A stretch of DNA of 64,000 nt, taken from contig NZ_JAHEBV010000002.1 of the NCBI RefSeq assembly GCF_024642085.1, positions 62,001 to 126,000 on the forward strand, read 5' to 3'. Shown in pieces: positions 19,483-30,249 of the stretch; within the stretch, counting starts at the first letter, position 1; each line of letters begins with the position of its first letter. A program made the position numbers and the translations under genes. This DNA is from Novosphingobium sp. (lineage in GTDB: Bacteria > Pseudomonadota > Alphaproteobacteria > Sphingomonadales > Sphingomonadaceae). The notes beneath the pieces were generated by a model. The model was not told the origin of the DNA. It did no database searches and saw only the letters and a list, made by a program, of their open reading frames with translations.

Positions 19483-20142
19483 ATGAGCCGCAAGCTTAAC
19501 AAGGCCAGCGCACTTGCCATGGCCGCCACAGTAATGACGATAGTCTTCAGCGCCGACGGTTCGGGCGCTGCCGCTCAGGCCGCCAAGGCTGACACGGCAA
19601 TTCAGGAGCCGACTCCTCAAGCGTCGATCTTGATCACCACGCCGCAAGCGCCGGCCGTGGTCACCGAAGGCACTGGTCCGGAAACCGACCCGGTTGCCGA
19701 TGCCCTTCCCCTTCCCGTCATACCCAAAGCCGCGTCGTTGGCCGCGATGGTTGCCGCTCAACCCAAGGTTAGCGACCTCTCGCGGGAACTGAACTGCCTG
19801 GCCGGTGCGATTTATTTCGAATCGAAGAGCGAATCGCTTGCCGGACAGCTCGCTGTCGGACGAGTGGTCGTGGCGCGGTCAAAATCGGGCCGTTTCCCTG
19901 ACTCTTATTGCGGCGTGGTTTTTCAGCGTTCGCAGTTCTCGTTCGTGCGCGGCGCGTCCATGCCTGCGATCCCCAAGGCTTCGAAGCAGTGGAAGAACGC
20001 TGTGGCAATCGCCCAGATAGCCCATTCTGGCGCGTGGAAAAGTCCGGCCGAAGGCGCGTTGTTCTTTCACGCCGCCTATGTTTCGCCCGGCTGGCGCCTG
20101 ACCCGCCTGGCCCGAGTCGACAATCACGTCTTTTATCGGTGA
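19483..20142 (+). CDS. Cell wall hydrolase (SleB/Hydrolase_2 family)
   Basis: ELNCLAGAIYFESKSESLAGQLAVGRVVVARSKSGRFPDSYCGVVFQRSQFSFVR. Confidence 0.88.
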   Translation: MSRKLNKASALAMAATVMTIVFSADGSGAAAQAAKADTAIQEPTPQASILITTPQAPAVVTEGTGPETDPVADALPLPVIPKAASLAAMVAAQPKVSDLSRELNCLAGAIYFESKSESLAGQLAVGRVVVARSKSGRFPDSYCGVVFQRSQFSFVRGASMPAIPKASKQWKNAVAIAQIAHSGAWKSPAEGALFFHAAYVSPGWRLTRLARVDNHVFYR

Positions 20143-20172
20143 GCACGGGCCGGTTGGCCTTAACCCTTATCG

Positions 20173-20946
20173 CTACGCTCCAAACTCAAACCAAACCGGA
20201 GCATGGTCACTGGCTTTTTCGCGGCCGCGGTGGTCTTTATCAACGCCGCAGGCGACCAGCCGGTCGGCCAGCTCGGGCGACAAAAGCCCATGGTCTATGC
20301 GAAAGCCGTGATCGCGCTGCCAGGCGCCGGCCTGGTAGTCCCAATAGGTCCACACGCCGCCTTGCGGATTGTGGGTGGCGAGCGCATCTGTCCAGCCGTC
20401 ACATAGTAAGCGGGAATACGCATCGCGTGATGCCGGTTGCATCAAGGCATCCGCGGCCATCGCAGTGGGTGACCAAACATCGCTATCATTCGGAATGACA
20501 TTGTAATCACCCAGAATGATTGCCGGTACTTCCTGGGCAGCGATTTCGCGCATGCGGCTGCGCAGCCGGTCCATCCAGCGCAGCTTGTAATCGAACTTGG
20601 GGCCGGGCTGCGGATTGCCGTTGGGCAGATAGATGCAGGCCACCCGTGTGCCGAAAACATCGGCTTCTAGGTAGCGTGAATGGTCATCCTCGTCCTCGCC
20701 CGCCAGACCGCGCTGAACTTCGGTTGGGACTATTCCATCCGCCAGAATCGCCACGCCGTTGAAACTTTTCTGGCCATGCCATATCGCGTGATAACCGATC
20801 TTTTCAAAGTCTGCGGCCGGAAACCCGTCATCCTGGGATTTGATCTCCTGCAGGCAGGCCACGCTTGGCCGCGTTTCTTCCAGCCATTCCAGCAGCCGCG
20901 GCAGCCGCGCCTTGATACCGTTGATGTTGAACGTGGCGATCTTCAT
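20173..20946 (-). CDS. xthA: Exodeoxyribonuclease III
   Basis: MKIATFNINGIKARLPRLLEWL, CLQEIKSQDDGFP, YNVIPNDSDVW, FRIDHGLLS, KASDHAPVW. Confidence 0.94.
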   Translation of the reverse strand: MKIATFNINGIKARLPRLLEWLEETRPSVACLQEIKSQDDGFPAADFEKIGYHAIWHGQKSFNGVAILADGIVPTEVQRGLAGEDEDDHSRYLEADVFGTRVACIYLPNGNPQPGPKFDYKLRWMDRLRSRMREIAAQEVPAIILGDYNVIPNDSDVWSPTAMAADALMQPASRDAYSRLLCDGWTDALATHNPQGGVWTYWDYQAGAWQRDHGFRIDHGLLSPELADRLVACGVDKDHRGREKASDHAPVWFEFGA

Positions 20947-21278
20947 CAGATGGCGAAGCTGGATCCGCACCCGCAACCGCTTGCCGCGTTGGGATTGGTC
21001 ACTTGAAAAGCTGATCCGCCAAGCGATTCGACAAAATCGACCATGCTGCCGGCGACCAGATCAAGGCTGACCGGATCAACCACCAGCGCAACCCCGTCGG
21101 TTTCAACCTTGAGGTCGTCAGGGTCTGGTGCATCGGCCAGTTCAAACTTGTACTGGAAGCCCGAACAACCGCCGCCTTCGACGGCCAGGCGCAAGATTGC
21201 GGGCTTACCCTGCTTGGCTGCGATTGCCGCCACGCGCGCGGCGGCGGAATGGCTAAGGGTCATGGTCTGGATGTCCAT
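20946..21278 (-). CDS. erpA: A-type iron-sulfur carrier (ErpA/IscA-like)
   Basis: LRLAVEGGGCSGFQYKFEL and C-terminal ASGCGCGSSFAI three-cysteine signature. Confidence 0.85.
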   Translation of the reverse strand: MDIQTMTLSHSAAARVAAIAAKQGKPAILRLAVEGGGCSGFQYKFELADAPDPDDLKVETDGVALVVDPVSLDLVAGSMVDFVESLGGSAFQVTNPNAASGCGCGSSFAI

Positions 21279-21313
21279 GCAGCCGATGTAGGGTGTCTGT
21301 CCCTTTGCAGCAA

Positions 21314-21742
21314 CTACGCGCTCTGGATATAGCTGCGCATCGCTTCGGCTTCCGCCACTATGTTGTCGATACGGTATTTCACCAGATCACCGATCGAGAC
21401 AAAGTCGGTTAGCTGTCCGTCGTCGACTACCGGCAAGTGGCGTACGCGCCGCCGGGTCATCAAGCCCAAGGCGTCAAGCACTCCGGTCTGCGGGTCTACC
21501 GATATGGCTGGCGATGTCATGACGTCGCCCACCCGCTTGTTCAGCATGGTTGGACCATGGGCGGCCAGTTGATAGACGACATCGCGTTCGGAAAATATTC
21601 CCGCAACACGGCCTTCCTGCATAACCGGCAATGCGCCGATGCGGCGATCGGCCAAAATGGCCACCGCTTCGGCCACGCTGATTGACGCATCGCAGCTGAT
21701 GATCGCGCCGCTGCGCTCCTGGATCAGGCGTGCAATTGTCAT
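21314..21742 (-). CDS. CBS-domain protein
   Basis: Two CBS repeats: AVAILADRRIGALPVMQEGRVAGIFSERDVVYQL and DALGLMTRRRVRHLPVVDDGQLTDFVSIGDLVKYRI. Confidence 0.9.
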   Translation of the reverse strand: MTIARLIQERSGAIISCDASISVAEAVAILADRRIGALPVMQEGRVAGIFSERDVVYQLAAHGPTMLNKRVGDVMTSPAISVDPQTGVLDALGLMTRRRVRHLPVVDDGQLTDFVSIGDLVKYRIDNIVAEAEAMRSYIQSA

Positions 21743-21835
21743 GGGCGCTCTCCCGCAGATGTATGGTGCCGCCATGATGCCACGAAGCCTGTGAATTGGC
21801 CAGTCCGCCACTTGTCAGCCGCCAGACTTGCGATC

Positions 21836-22141
21836 ATGAACAGCGTCATGGTCCGCTCTCCGCTCGACAATGTTGAAAACGCTCAGTTTGCCTGGAACCG
21901 GTTTCGCCGGATGCTGCGCGGCTGGGCACTGGTTTCAGTCCTGTCAGCAGCTGGCGCGGTGGCGTGGTTTTTCAACCAGTTCGGGCTGGTTTCAATCCAC
22001 TTCTACATCGCCGCGGCGCTGGGCATCGGCGCCATGATCATGATGACCGGGGCGTTGATGAGCCTGCTTTTCCTGTCGAGTGGAACCGGCCATGATGACG
22101 CCGTCCGTGATTTTGAACGGCGGGACGATCAGGTCGGGTAA
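21836..22141 (+). CDS. Small two-TM membrane protein, unknown function
   Basis: [20 protein letters not shown] and [28 protein letters not shown] hydrophobic segments. Confidence 0.65.
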   Translation: MNSVMVRSPLDNVENAQFAWNRFRRMLRGWALVSVLSAAGAVAWFFNQFGLVSIHFYIAAALGIGAMIMMTGALMSLLFLSSGTGHDDAVRDFERRDDQVG

Positions 22142-22506
22142 AGCCGGTAATCCTCGACCGGAACGCCGCCGATCAGATGTTCCTGAATGATGCGTTCCAG
22201 CACCGGTTCTGTGCATGAATGATACCAGACCCCGTCCGGCCAGACCACGGCGACCGGCCCCGCAGCGCAGATTCGCAGGCAGTCCGCCTTGGTCCGCGCA
22301 ACGCCGCCGCCGCCATCAAGGTCGAGCTGCTTCAAACGTTTTTTGAGGTATTTCCACGCAGGCGCGCCGACGCTGCGCGAACAGCACTCGCCCTTTTCGG
22401 GTTCGGCGCAAAGGAAGATGTGGCGGCGCGTGCCTTCACCGCCGATCTTGGTCAGCGCAGCACGGGCCTTGGCAATTTGCGCCCCAGTGCTCACTTCTTC
22501 AGCCAC
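22129..22506 (-). CDS. (2Fe-2S) ferredoxin domain-containing protein
   Basis: [19 protein letters not shown]...[38 protein letters not shown] thioredoxin-like ferredoxin. Confidence 0.88.
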   Translation of the reverse strand: MAEEVSTGAQIAKARAALTKIGGEGTRRHIFLCAEPEKGECCSRSVGAPAWKYLKKRLKQLDLDGGGGVARTKADCLRICAAGPVAVVWPDGVWYHSCTEPVLERIIQEHLIGGVPVEDYRLYPT

Positions 22507-24629
22507 CGGCCCAACCAGTCAAACACAGTTTGATGCCATTGCAGTGAGTTCTTGGGTTTCAGCACCCAATGGTTTTCATCGGGGAACACCAGCAGTTCGC
22601 TCGGCACGCCCTTGCGCTGCAAGGCGGTGTAGCTGGCCAGTCCCTGAGTATAGGGAATGCGGAAATCCTTTTCGCCGGTGATGACCAGCATCGGAGTCTT
22701 CCATTTGTCGACGTGGTTCACCGGGTTCCACTTTTCGTACTCGGCAGCGGCCTCATAATAGGGTTTGCCGCCGTGTTCCCATTCGTCAAACCACAATTCT
22801 TCGGTTTCATAGGCCATGGCCCGGGCATCGAACACGCCGTCATGCTGGACCAGGCACTTGAACTGGTCGGGCCATTTTCCCGCAATCCAGTTCATCATGT
22901 AGCCGCCATAGCTGGCGCCCATCGCGCAGGAATTGGCCAGATCAACCTGCGCATCAAGCCGCGCCGCCGCGGCAAATCCCTTTTGAAGATCCTCCAACGG
23001 CTTGCCGCCCCAGTCCTTGTTGATCGCATCGGTAAAGGCCTGACCATAGCCGGTACTGCCATGAAAATCGACCGAGACGACCGCGTAACCTTGGCTCGCC
23101 ACCACGCGGGGGTTCCAGCGGTTGGACCAGCTGTCGTTGAAACTGCCTTGCGGCCCGCCGTGGACATAGAGGATCGCGGGCAGCCTGCCCGCTGCGCCAG
23201 CTGGCTTGGTGATCTGGCCCCACACGGTATCGCCATTTGCCCCGGCAAAGCTGAAGCGCTGGGTGACAACGGACGCACGCGCGGCAAGGGCAGATGCGGC
23301 CACATCCGTAATCCGCATACCGCGCTTGCCCTTCGCGGCAATGTAGAGCTCGGCCGGACCGGCAATCGAATCGCGGGTGAAGACGATCCGCCCGTCGCGC
23401 AAGGGGAACACGGCGCCAATATGCCCTTCACGCTTCACCTCGGGCGAAAGCGCCAAGCGGGTCACCTTGCCGGCCAGATCGACGCGAAAGGCCGGGTTAT
23501 CGAGCACGTCATTGGCAGTAACGATCATCCCTTGCGAATCGGGCATCCAGTCAATTGACCCAACTGAGCGATCCCAACCTTGAGTGAGCGCGCGTTTCTG
23601 GCCAGTCTGCAGGCTGAGCAGGGTCAACACCTGTCGATCAGCTTCGTAACCGGGGCGCGCCATTGCTGCCCAGGCGAGCCACTTGCCATCGGGCGATGCT
23701 GCAGGAAGGGTGTCAGTTGCCAGATTGTCGGGGGTCAGGTTGTGCGGGGCTGTCCCGTCTATCGGGGAATGCCACACGTCTAGATTGGTCGACAGCGGCT
23801 CGTTGCGGTCGGCCTGGCGGGCGGTGAAATAGACCCCCTTCGAATCGGCAGACCACGACAGTTCTTCGCCCCCGCCAAATGGTTTGGACGGGGTATCTCC
23901 GGTCAGCGTATCGGACGGGCCGTCGATGGCGACCACCGCGCTGCTTGCTGTCCCATCTGCGCCAAGATCGACGACGAAGCCGCGGCTGTAATTGCCCGGA
24001 GTTTCCCACGCGTCCCAGTGCCGGACAAAGCCGCTGCCATCCTTGTAGAGCCGCCCGGTGCCAGGGCCGGGCAGTGCTGTGTTACCGTCTTTCTCGCAGC
24101 CCAATGTCGGGCAATCGCGTGCCACATCGCCCCAGACCAGCAAGCGCTTGCCATTGGGCGAAACCTTGAAGCCGGCCACATCGGCCTTGAACCGGGTGAC
24201 CTGTATCGCCGTGAAATCAGCGGCCGGCGGCGCATTGCCGCTGCGCGCCTTGGCCGGCAAGGCCCAAACCTGGGTCAAGCCGTCAGCGGCGGGCTTGCCA
24301 TCCATGCCACTGGCCGACAGCCAGTAAAGCGTACCGTCGGGCGCATAGGCAGGGTCGCTGGCGCCGGTCCAGGGTAACTGGGTTTGCACGCCGGTGCGGC
24401 CCAGCGGGATAAAGCGGATGGCGCCGCTGCGCTTGTACGTGGCGGGATCGGTGGTGGTAACCACCACGGCAACGGTCTTGCCATCGGGTGAAACCGCAAC
24501 AGCGCCAAGCCGCCCTAGAGTGACTAGATCCTGCGCGCTCATCGGCGGGGCGGTTTGTGCCTGGACGGGAACAGCGGACAGGGCGGAGGCCGCGCAAAGC
24601 GCTGCTGCAAGCCAAAAGGTGTGCGTCAT
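22491..24629 (-). CDS. S9 family (prolyl oligopeptidase-like) peptidase
   Basis: Signal peptide, beta-propeller then [53 protein letters not shown]. Confidence 0.93.
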   Translation of the reverse strand: MTHTFWLAAALCAASALSAVPVQAQTAPPMSAQDLVTLGRLGAVAVSPDGKTVAVVVTTTDPATYKRSGAIRFIPLGRTGVQTQLPWTGASDPAYAPDGTLYWLSASGMDGKPAADGLTQVWALPAKARSGNAPPAADFTAIQVTRFKADVAGFKVSPNGKRLLVWGDVARDCPTLGCEKDGNTALPGPGTGRLYKDGSGFVRHWDAWETPGNYSRGFVVDLGADGTASSAVVAIDGPSDTLTGDTPSKPFGGGEELSWSADSKGVYFTARQADRNEPLSTNLDVWHSPIDGTAPHNLTPDNLATDTLPAASPDGKWLAWAAMARPGYEADRQVLTLLSLQTGQKRALTQGWDRSVGSIDWMPDSQGMIVTANDVLDNPAFRVDLAGKVTRLALSPEVKREGHIGAVFPLRDGRIVFTRDSIAGPAELYIAAKGKRGMRITDVAASALAARASVVTQRFSFAGANGDTVWGQITKPAGAAGRLPAILYVHGGPQGSFNDSWSNRWNPRVVASQGYAVVSVDFHGSTGYGQAFTDAINKDWGGKPLEDLQKGFAAAARLDAQVDLANSCAMGASYGGYMMNWIAGKWPDQFKCLVQHDGVFDARAMAYETEELWFDEWEHGGKPYYEAAAEYEKWNPVNHVDKWKTPMLVITGEKDFRIPYTQGLASYTALQRKGVPSELLVFPDENHWVLKPKNSLQWHQTVFDWLGRWLKK

Positions 24630-24689
24630 GGGCGGCAGGGATAAACGCCTTGGCGCCAAAGGCAAAATGAATTGCCTCGCCCTTCGGGA

Positions 24690-25160
24690 TCAGACCTTTT
24701 TGCCGACGATCCGGGCAATTTCCGCAGCAACCATTCGTTCGACCAGCGGCGGCAGATTGGTGTCGAGCCATTGCGCCAGTGCCGGGCGCAGCAATTCGCG
24801 GGTCAGCCCTTCGAGCGAGGTTTCGCCCGAACGGACGATCTGCGGAGCAGCGGGCGGCTGGGCCAACATCGCCAGCGCGCTCAGCGAATCGCGCATTGAA
24901 CTGGTTGCATCCTCTGTCAGTAGAGGGCTGTCGGGCGCCATCGCCTGATCATCAACATCGTCTGCATCGACCAGATCGGCGTCAGCCAGATCAAATACCT
25001 CGTCGTCGGCAGGATCGGTCTGAGGTGCTGTATCCCGCGAGATTCCGCGCTCTTCGCGGTCCTTGCGTTCTTCTGCAGCGCCAACGCGGTTGTCGCGCGC
25101 GATCACTTTTTTGATCGATTCGAGGATCTCCTCGACCGATGGTTCTCCAGCCTGGCGCAT
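24690..25160 (-). CDS. popZ: PopZ-like polar organizing protein (DUF2497)
   Basis: N-terminal GEPSVEEILESIKKVIA, acidic central region, C-terminal LEGLTRELLRPALAQWLDTNLPPLVERMVAAEIARIV. Confidence 0.8.
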   Translation of the reverse strand: MRQAGEPSVEEILESIKKVIARDNRVGAAEERKDREERGISRDTAPQTDPADDEVFDLADADLVDADDVDDQAMAPDSPLLTEDATSSMRDSLSALAMLAQPPAAPQIVRSGETSLEGLTRELLRPALAQWLDTNLPPLVERMVAAEIARIVGKKV

Positions 25161-25198
25161 CGCCCTGTTACCCCCAGCTGTCCCATGACGGGACTGAT

Positions 25199-26626
25199 TC
25201 ACGGATTGATAACTGAACCGTCCTGCGCCGGGGTGTCAACGGTCCGCGTCGATTGGGGCTTGGGCGCGGGGTCGCTTTGCCAATCCCAGATGATATTTTT
25301 GACACGGTCGTAATTCGTAACCGGATCATACAGCGGTCCGCCATCCAGCCCCAGATCGCGGGCTTCGGCCTTACCCATAGCTGACAGCAGATTGAACCCG
25401 GCAACATAGGCATTGCGCTTGGCCGTCACCAGCTGGACCTGCGCGTTAAGCAGTTCCTGTTCGGCGTTGAGGATATCGAGGATGGTGCGGTTCCCGACGG
25501 TATTTTCAGCGCGCACCCCTTCAAGACTGAGCGCTGCAGCGTCGACTGCGGTTTGCGAAGAGGTGATCAGCGATGTCGCCGCCTGCCAGCTGGCATAGGC
25601 TGAGCGGGTGGCGGCGATCACTTCGCGTTCAATACCGATTTCCTGCTCCAGCGTCGCGCCTTCGCGGGCCTGCGCCTGACGTCGCTGCGCAGCGGGCAGG
25701 CCGCCCTGAAACAACGGGATCGAGGCGCGAATGCCGGCCACCGCGCTGGTCGACGATTGCGCGGCGCCGGGTACGCCGTTCGAGCCCAGATAATCGCTGC
25801 GGTCCGCGCCGGTGAATACGCTGATTGTGGGCAGTCGTCCCGAACCTGCCACGGCAGTGTCGAAACCGGCGGCCTTGCTGCGCGTGCGCGCGGCAACAAG
25901 ATCAGGATTGCTGTCGAGCGCGGTCTGGACGGCCGCATCGACCGAATCGGGCAGGCCCGGCAACGGCGGAGGGGGCTGAAGCGCGACGGGCGCTTTTCCA
26001 ACCACCTGAATATAGCGTTCGCGCGCGGAAATCAGCTGCGCCTCGGCGCTGCGGGTCTGTCCTCCGGCAAGGGCGAATCGTGACTGCGACTGGGCAACGT
26101 CGGTGCGGGTCAGATCGCCGATCTCGAATCGGTCGCGCGTGGCTTGCAGATTGACGCCCAGCGCTCTGGTGTTGCTGCGGTTGAGATTGACCACGGCCTG
26201 TCCGGTGATCACATCCATATAGGCTGCGACCACCTGGCTGAACACGCCTGATTCGGTCGCGCGCAGATCAGCCTGTCCGGCTGCGACCCGCGTGCGTGCG
26301 GCGCGGATCGAATTTTTGATCGCTCCGCCGGCATAAAGCGGCATGCCGACATCGACATTGAAGCCCAGATTGCGATCGGGCGCCAGCGGGCTTGACCCGC
26401 TGGTGTGCAGAAACTCGGTATAGGTTGCACCGGCACTGACCGATGGAAGTGAGGACGATCGCGCGATTGGCACGCCTTCGTCCACCGCGCGCTGCTGGGC
26501 GCGGGCGGCTTGCAATTGCGGATTGGAGGCATACGCCATGGTCAGCGCTTCGCGCAGATCGTCGGCCAGGGCCGGGCTCGCGGCCAGAGCCATCCCTGCA
26601 AGCAGGGCAAAGCGCATCAGGCGCAT
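25199..26626 (-). CDS. TolC-family outer membrane protein
   Basis: Signal peptide, DLREALTMAYASNPQLQAARAQQRAVDEGVPIARSSSLP, ENTVGNRTILDILNAEQELLNAQVQLV. Confidence 0.93.
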   Translation of the reverse strand: MRLMRFALLAGMALAASPALADDLREALTMAYASNPQLQAARAQQRAVDEGVPIARSSSLPSVSAGATYTEFLHTSGSSPLAPDRNLGFNVDVGMPLYAGGAIKNSIRAARTRVAAGQADLRATESGVFSQVVAAYMDVITGQAVVNLNRSNTRALGVNLQATRDRFEIGDLTRTDVAQSQSRFALAGGQTRSAEAQLISARERYIQVVGKAPVALQPPPPLPGLPDSVDAAVQTALDSNPDLVAARTRSKAAGFDTAVAGSGRLPTISVFTGADRSDYLGSNGVPGAAQSSTSAVAGIRASIPLFQGGLPAAQRRQAQAREGATLEQEIGIEREVIAATRSAYASWQAATSLITSSQTAVDAAALSLEGVRAENTVGNRTILDILNAEQELLNAQVQLVTAKRNAYVAGFNLLSAMGKAEARDLGLDGGPLYDPVTNYDRVKNIIWDWQSDPAPKPQSTRTVDTPAQDGSVINP

Positions 26627-26628
26627 AG

Positions 26629-27216
26629 TCAGAAGCTCCAGCTCTTGGGGGCAGAAAAAGAGGGCAGGGTGGGAATACCCATATCGGCAAGCGCGATCAG
26701 CGCGACATTGCCGCCGATCTTGCGGCCCGATGCCAGCCGGGTGACGCCGCGCTGAACCAGCCCGGTAACGATCCGCCCGCCTTCGGCCAGCGCGCTTGCC
26801 AGCCCGTCGGACAGATGCTCAATCGCGCCATCGACCAGGATCAGACTGAAGGTACCCTTGACCCCGGCAGCAGCGGCCATGGCGGAAACCACAGTCACAT
26901 CCGTAACTTGCGAGCGCAGCAGCGCGGCGAGGTAATCGCTGCCGCAGCTGACCACCAGCACCTTGTCATCGGCGCGAGGCGCCGCTTGGCACAGCATAGT
27001 GCCCTGGACCAGCGGAGCGGGCAGCGCCTGACCATCACCCAGCGGCAGGGCGCGGTCGATATAAGCGTGGCCGCGTGCGGCGGCAGGGACATAGTCTTCG
27101 CGCGCGACGGAGCCCATAGCGGCCAAGACCCATTCCTCGTTAACGCCGCTGGGGCGCAGCTGGCTGTCGATCATCGCCTTGCGGGCGGCAGCAGAGTCCA
27201 GAGTGGCTACGCTCAT
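26629..27216 (-). CDS. Protein-L-isoaspartate O-methyltransferase-like protein
   Basis: ARKAMIDSQLRPSGVNEEWVLAAMGSVAREDYVPA; directly upstream of the TolC gene. Confidence 0.82.
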   Translation of the reverse strand: MSVATLDSAAARKAMIDSQLRPSGVNEEWVLAAMGSVAREDYVPAAARGHAYIDRALPLGDGQALPAPLVQGTMLCQAAPRADDKVLVVSCGSDYLAALLRSQVTDVTVVSAMAAAAGVKGTFSLILVDGAIEHLSDGLASALAEGGRIVTGLVQRGVTRLASGRKIGGNVALIALADMGIPTLPSFSAPKSWSF

Positions 27217-27371
27217 CAATCGATGTCCTTTATTGCGGACTGTATTACACAGGCAAAACAGGTAGGCAACTACCCCTGCGATCCCGCCAAAACCCGCCAC
27301 AGCGACTTTGACGACAGGGTTGTGCAGCGCCTATGGGGCGGCGAGCACGAGTTCAAGAGGGAAATCGGCGA

Positions 27372-28895
27372 ATGACCGACATGGTGACCATCAGCGAGCA
27401 GGACCTGATCGAAAGCGTGGCCGACGCGCTACAGTTCATCAGCTATTTCCACCCGATGGACTATATCCGGGCTCTGGGCGATGCCTATGAGGCCGAGCAG
27501 GGACCGGCAGCCAAGGACGCGATCGCCCAGATTCTGACTAACAGCCGAATGTGCGCCGAAGGACACCGACCGATCTGCCAAGACACCGGGATCGTTAACG
27601 TGTTCGTCAAGTGGGGCACGGAATGCCGGCTTGATTCGCGCCGTTCGCTGCAGGACGTGGTCGATGACGGGGTGCGCAAGGCCTATCTCAACCCCGACAA
27701 CAAGCTGCGCGCCAGCGTGCTGGCTGACCCCGCTTTCACCCGCCGCAACACCCGCGACAACACCCCTTGCGTGCTTCATGTGGAAATGGTGCCGGGCAGA
27801 ACCGTGTCGATCGATGTTGCGGCCAAGGGCGGCGGGAGTGAAAACAAGTCAAAGTTCAAGATGATGAACCCCAGCGATTCGATCGTCGACTGGGTGATCG
27901 AGATGTTGCCCCAGATGGGCGCCGGCTGGTGCCCCCCGGGCATGCTGGGGATCGGTATCGGAGGAACGGCCGAACAGTGCATGGTATTGGCCAAGCAAGC
28001 GCTGATGGAGCCGATCGACATGGCCCAGCTGAAGCGGCGCGGCGCGAAGACCGATGTCGAAGCCCTGCGGATCGAGATTTTCGATAAGGTCAACGCACTG
28101 GGGATCGGCGCGCAGGGACTGGGCGGGCTGTCAACCATACTCGACGTCAAGATCATGGACGCGCCGTGCCACGCCGCGGGCAAGCCGGTAGGCATGATCC
28201 CCAACTGCGCCGCCACGCGCCATGCCCATTTCACGCTCGACGGATCGGGCCCCAGCTTTCTTGAAGCGCCCCGGCTCGATGAATGGCCCGACGTGCACTG
28301 GACCCCGGATAAAGCGGCCAAGCGCGTCAATCTTGATGCGCTGACCCGCGAAGAGGTGGAAAGCTGGAAGCAAGGTGACCGGCTGCTGTTGAACGGCAAG
28401 ATGCTGACGGGCCGCGATGCCGCGCACAAGCGCATCCAGGACATGCTGGCCAAGGGTGAGGCTCTGCCAGTCGATTTCAAGGGCCGGGCGATCTACTATG
28501 TCGGTCCGGTTGATCCGGTTCTGGGCGAAGTGGTCGGTCCCGCCGGCCCGACAACCGCGACGCGGATGGACAAGTTCACTGACATGATGCTTGAACTTGG
28601 CTTGCTGACCATGATCGGCAAGGCCGAGCGCGGGCAAGGCGCGGTCGATTGCATTGCCAGGCACAAGGTTGCCTACCTGATGGCGGTCGGCGGTGCCGCC
28701 TATCTGGTGTCCCGGGCGATCCGCGAATCGAAGGTGGTCGCGTTCGAAGATCTGGGCATGGAGGCGATCTACGAGTTCACGGTCGAAGATATGCCGGTGA
28801 CCGTCGCAGTGGATAGCGAAGGCAACAATGTCCACAAGATCGCCCCGCTGGTGTGGCAGGAAAAGATTGCCCGTGAAGGACTGCTGGCCAAGTAA
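27372..28895 (+). CDS. Class I fumarate hydratase (iron-sulfur dependent)
   Basis: CQDTGIVNVFVKWG, PNCAATRHAHFTLDGSGPSFLEAP, YYVGPVDPVLGEVVGPAGPTTATRMD. Confidence 0.93.
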   Translation: MTDMVTISEQDLIESVADALQFISYFHPMDYIRALGDAYEAEQGPAAKDAIAQILTNSRMCAEGHRPICQDTGIVNVFVKWGTECRLDSRRSLQDVVDDGVRKAYLNPDNKLRASVLADPAFTRRNTRDNTPCVLHVEMVPGRTVSIDVAAKGGGSENKSKFKMMNPSDSIVDWVIEMLPQMGAGWCPPGMLGIGIGGTAEQCMVLAKQALMEPIDMAQLKRRGAKTDVEALRIEIFDKVNALGIGAQGLGGLSTILDVKIMDAPCHAAGKPVGMIPNCAATRHAHFTLDGSGPSFLEAPRLDEWPDVHWTPDKAAKRVNLDALTREEVESWKQGDRLLLNGKMLTGRDAAHKRIQDMLAKGEALPVDFKGRAIYYVGPVDPVLGEVVGPAGPTTATRMDKFTDMMLELGLLTMIGKAERGQGAVDCIARHKVAYLMAVGGAAYLVSRAIRESKVVAFEDLGMEAIYEFTVEDMPVTVAVDSEGNNVHKIAPLVWQEKIAREGLLAK

Positions 28896-28926
28896 GGGCC
28901 CTTCGACCAACCACGCCGATGCTTCG

Positions 28927-30249
28927 ATGAAGCGACTGGCCCTGGGGCCGCGCGGTAGGCTAGTGCAGATGGTAATGGAGGATGAGGCTACCCCTTCGCG
29001 CGTGCCGGCGCGCGTCGTCATCGTTTCGGTGGCGGGGCTGTGGCTGGCTTATTTCCTTATCGCCACGCTGCGCGGCTGGCTGGTCGGGCTTGAGTTATAC
29101 GATGCGCTGCTGTGGCGCAGAGCGCTGGTCATAGCCTGTTCGATGGGCGTTACCCTTGCGCTGTGGCCGCTGCTGCGCCTGCTTGACCCGCGGCCTTTGT
29201 GGGAAAAATCGATGGCTGTGTTGCTGGTCGCCTTGCCGGCATCGCTGCTGCTGGCGCTGATAAACCAGTGGGTGTTCGCCTCGGTAGAAGAACAGGCGAC
29301 CGCGCAGATTGGTGCGCGTGAAGGCCTCCGCATTCGCAGTGACGAGGCGGGCAACCTGCTGGTCGATCCGCTTGATCGCGATGAAGATCCCGTCAGCGTG
29401 CAGTCCGGCTCCGCTCCGCCAATCGTGCCGCCGCCATCGCCTGCTATCCCCACCATAGCGCAGCAGGAACAAGGCGATCCGGCCATTACCATCGATGCCG
29501 AAACGCGAAACGACATTCGCTGGCGGCAGTTGGTCGACGTGGCGCTGGGTCGCTATTTTCTGCTACTGGCCTGGACGGCGCTATATTTTGCGCTGGTCAA
29601 TGCCGAGCAGGCCCGCGCGGCAGAGCGGCGCGAAGGCAATTACCGCCGCGCTGCCAAGGCGGCGGAGCTGCGAAGCCTGCGCTATCAGGTCAATCCGCAT
29701 TTTCTGTTCAACACGCTCAATTCGCTGTCGGCGCTGGTGCTGACCGGCAAGGCGCAGGCTGCCGAACGGATGATCCAGTCGCTGTCCGGATTCTATCGCC
29801 GCAGCCTGGCGGGCGATCCCAGCGCGGAACAGGCGCTGAGCCATGAAGTGTCGCAGCAGCAGCTATATCTTGAGATCGAAGCGGTCCGCTTTCCCGACCG
29901 GTTGCGGGCCCAGATTGCGGTTCCGGACAGTCTGCGCCATGCCAGCGTTCCCGGCATGATTCTTCAGCCGCTGGTTGAAAATGCAGTGCGCTATGGCGTG
30001 GCGCCGGTATCCCGTCCTGTGACAATCCGCATTGCCGCGCATGCTGATGGCGACGTTCTGGTCCTGGAAGTGCACGATAACGGACCCGGCCTGCCCAGCA
30101 TTGCAGACAAGGGTTTTGGCATCGGCCTTGCGAACGTCCGCGATCGTCTGGCCGCGCGTTACGGCGATCAGGCCGCGTTGTCGGCGGGCCCTGCATCAGA
30201 TGGAGGCTGGACCGCAACGATCCGAATGCCGCTGGAACAGCATGGTTGA
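28927..30249 (+). CDS. LytS-type sensor histidine kinase
   Basis: N-terminal TM helices; RSLRYQVNPHFLFNTLNSLSALVLTGKAQAAERMI; EVHDNGPGLP...GFGIGLANVRDRLAARYG ATPase motifs. Confidence 0.93.
   Translation: MKRLALGPRGRLVQMVMEDEATPSRVPARVVIVSVAGLWLAYFLIATLRGWLVGLELYDALLWRRALVIACSMGVTLALWPLLRLLDPRPLWEKSMAVLLVALPASLLLALINQWVFASVEEQATAQIGAREGLRIRSDEAGNLLVDPLDRDEDPVSVQSGSAPPIVPPPSPAIPTIAQQEQGDPAITIDAETRNDIRWRQLVDVALGRYFLLLAWTALYFALVNAEQARAAERREGNYRRAAKAAELRSLRYQVNPHFLFNTLNSLSALVLTGKAQAAERMIQSLSGFYRRSLAGDPSAEQALSHEVSQQQLYLEIEAVRFPDRLRAQIAVPDSLRHASVPGMILQPLVENAVRYGVAPVSRPVTIRIAAHADGDVLVLEVHDNGPGLPSIADKGFGIGLANVRDRLAARYGDQAALSAGPASDGGWTATIRMPLEQHG

Noticed and set aside
22569-23558. 329-aa plus-strand ORF antisense to the S9 peptidase
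   Set aside because: No domain, H/G/R-rich shadow composition; the sense strand has clear peptidase motifs.
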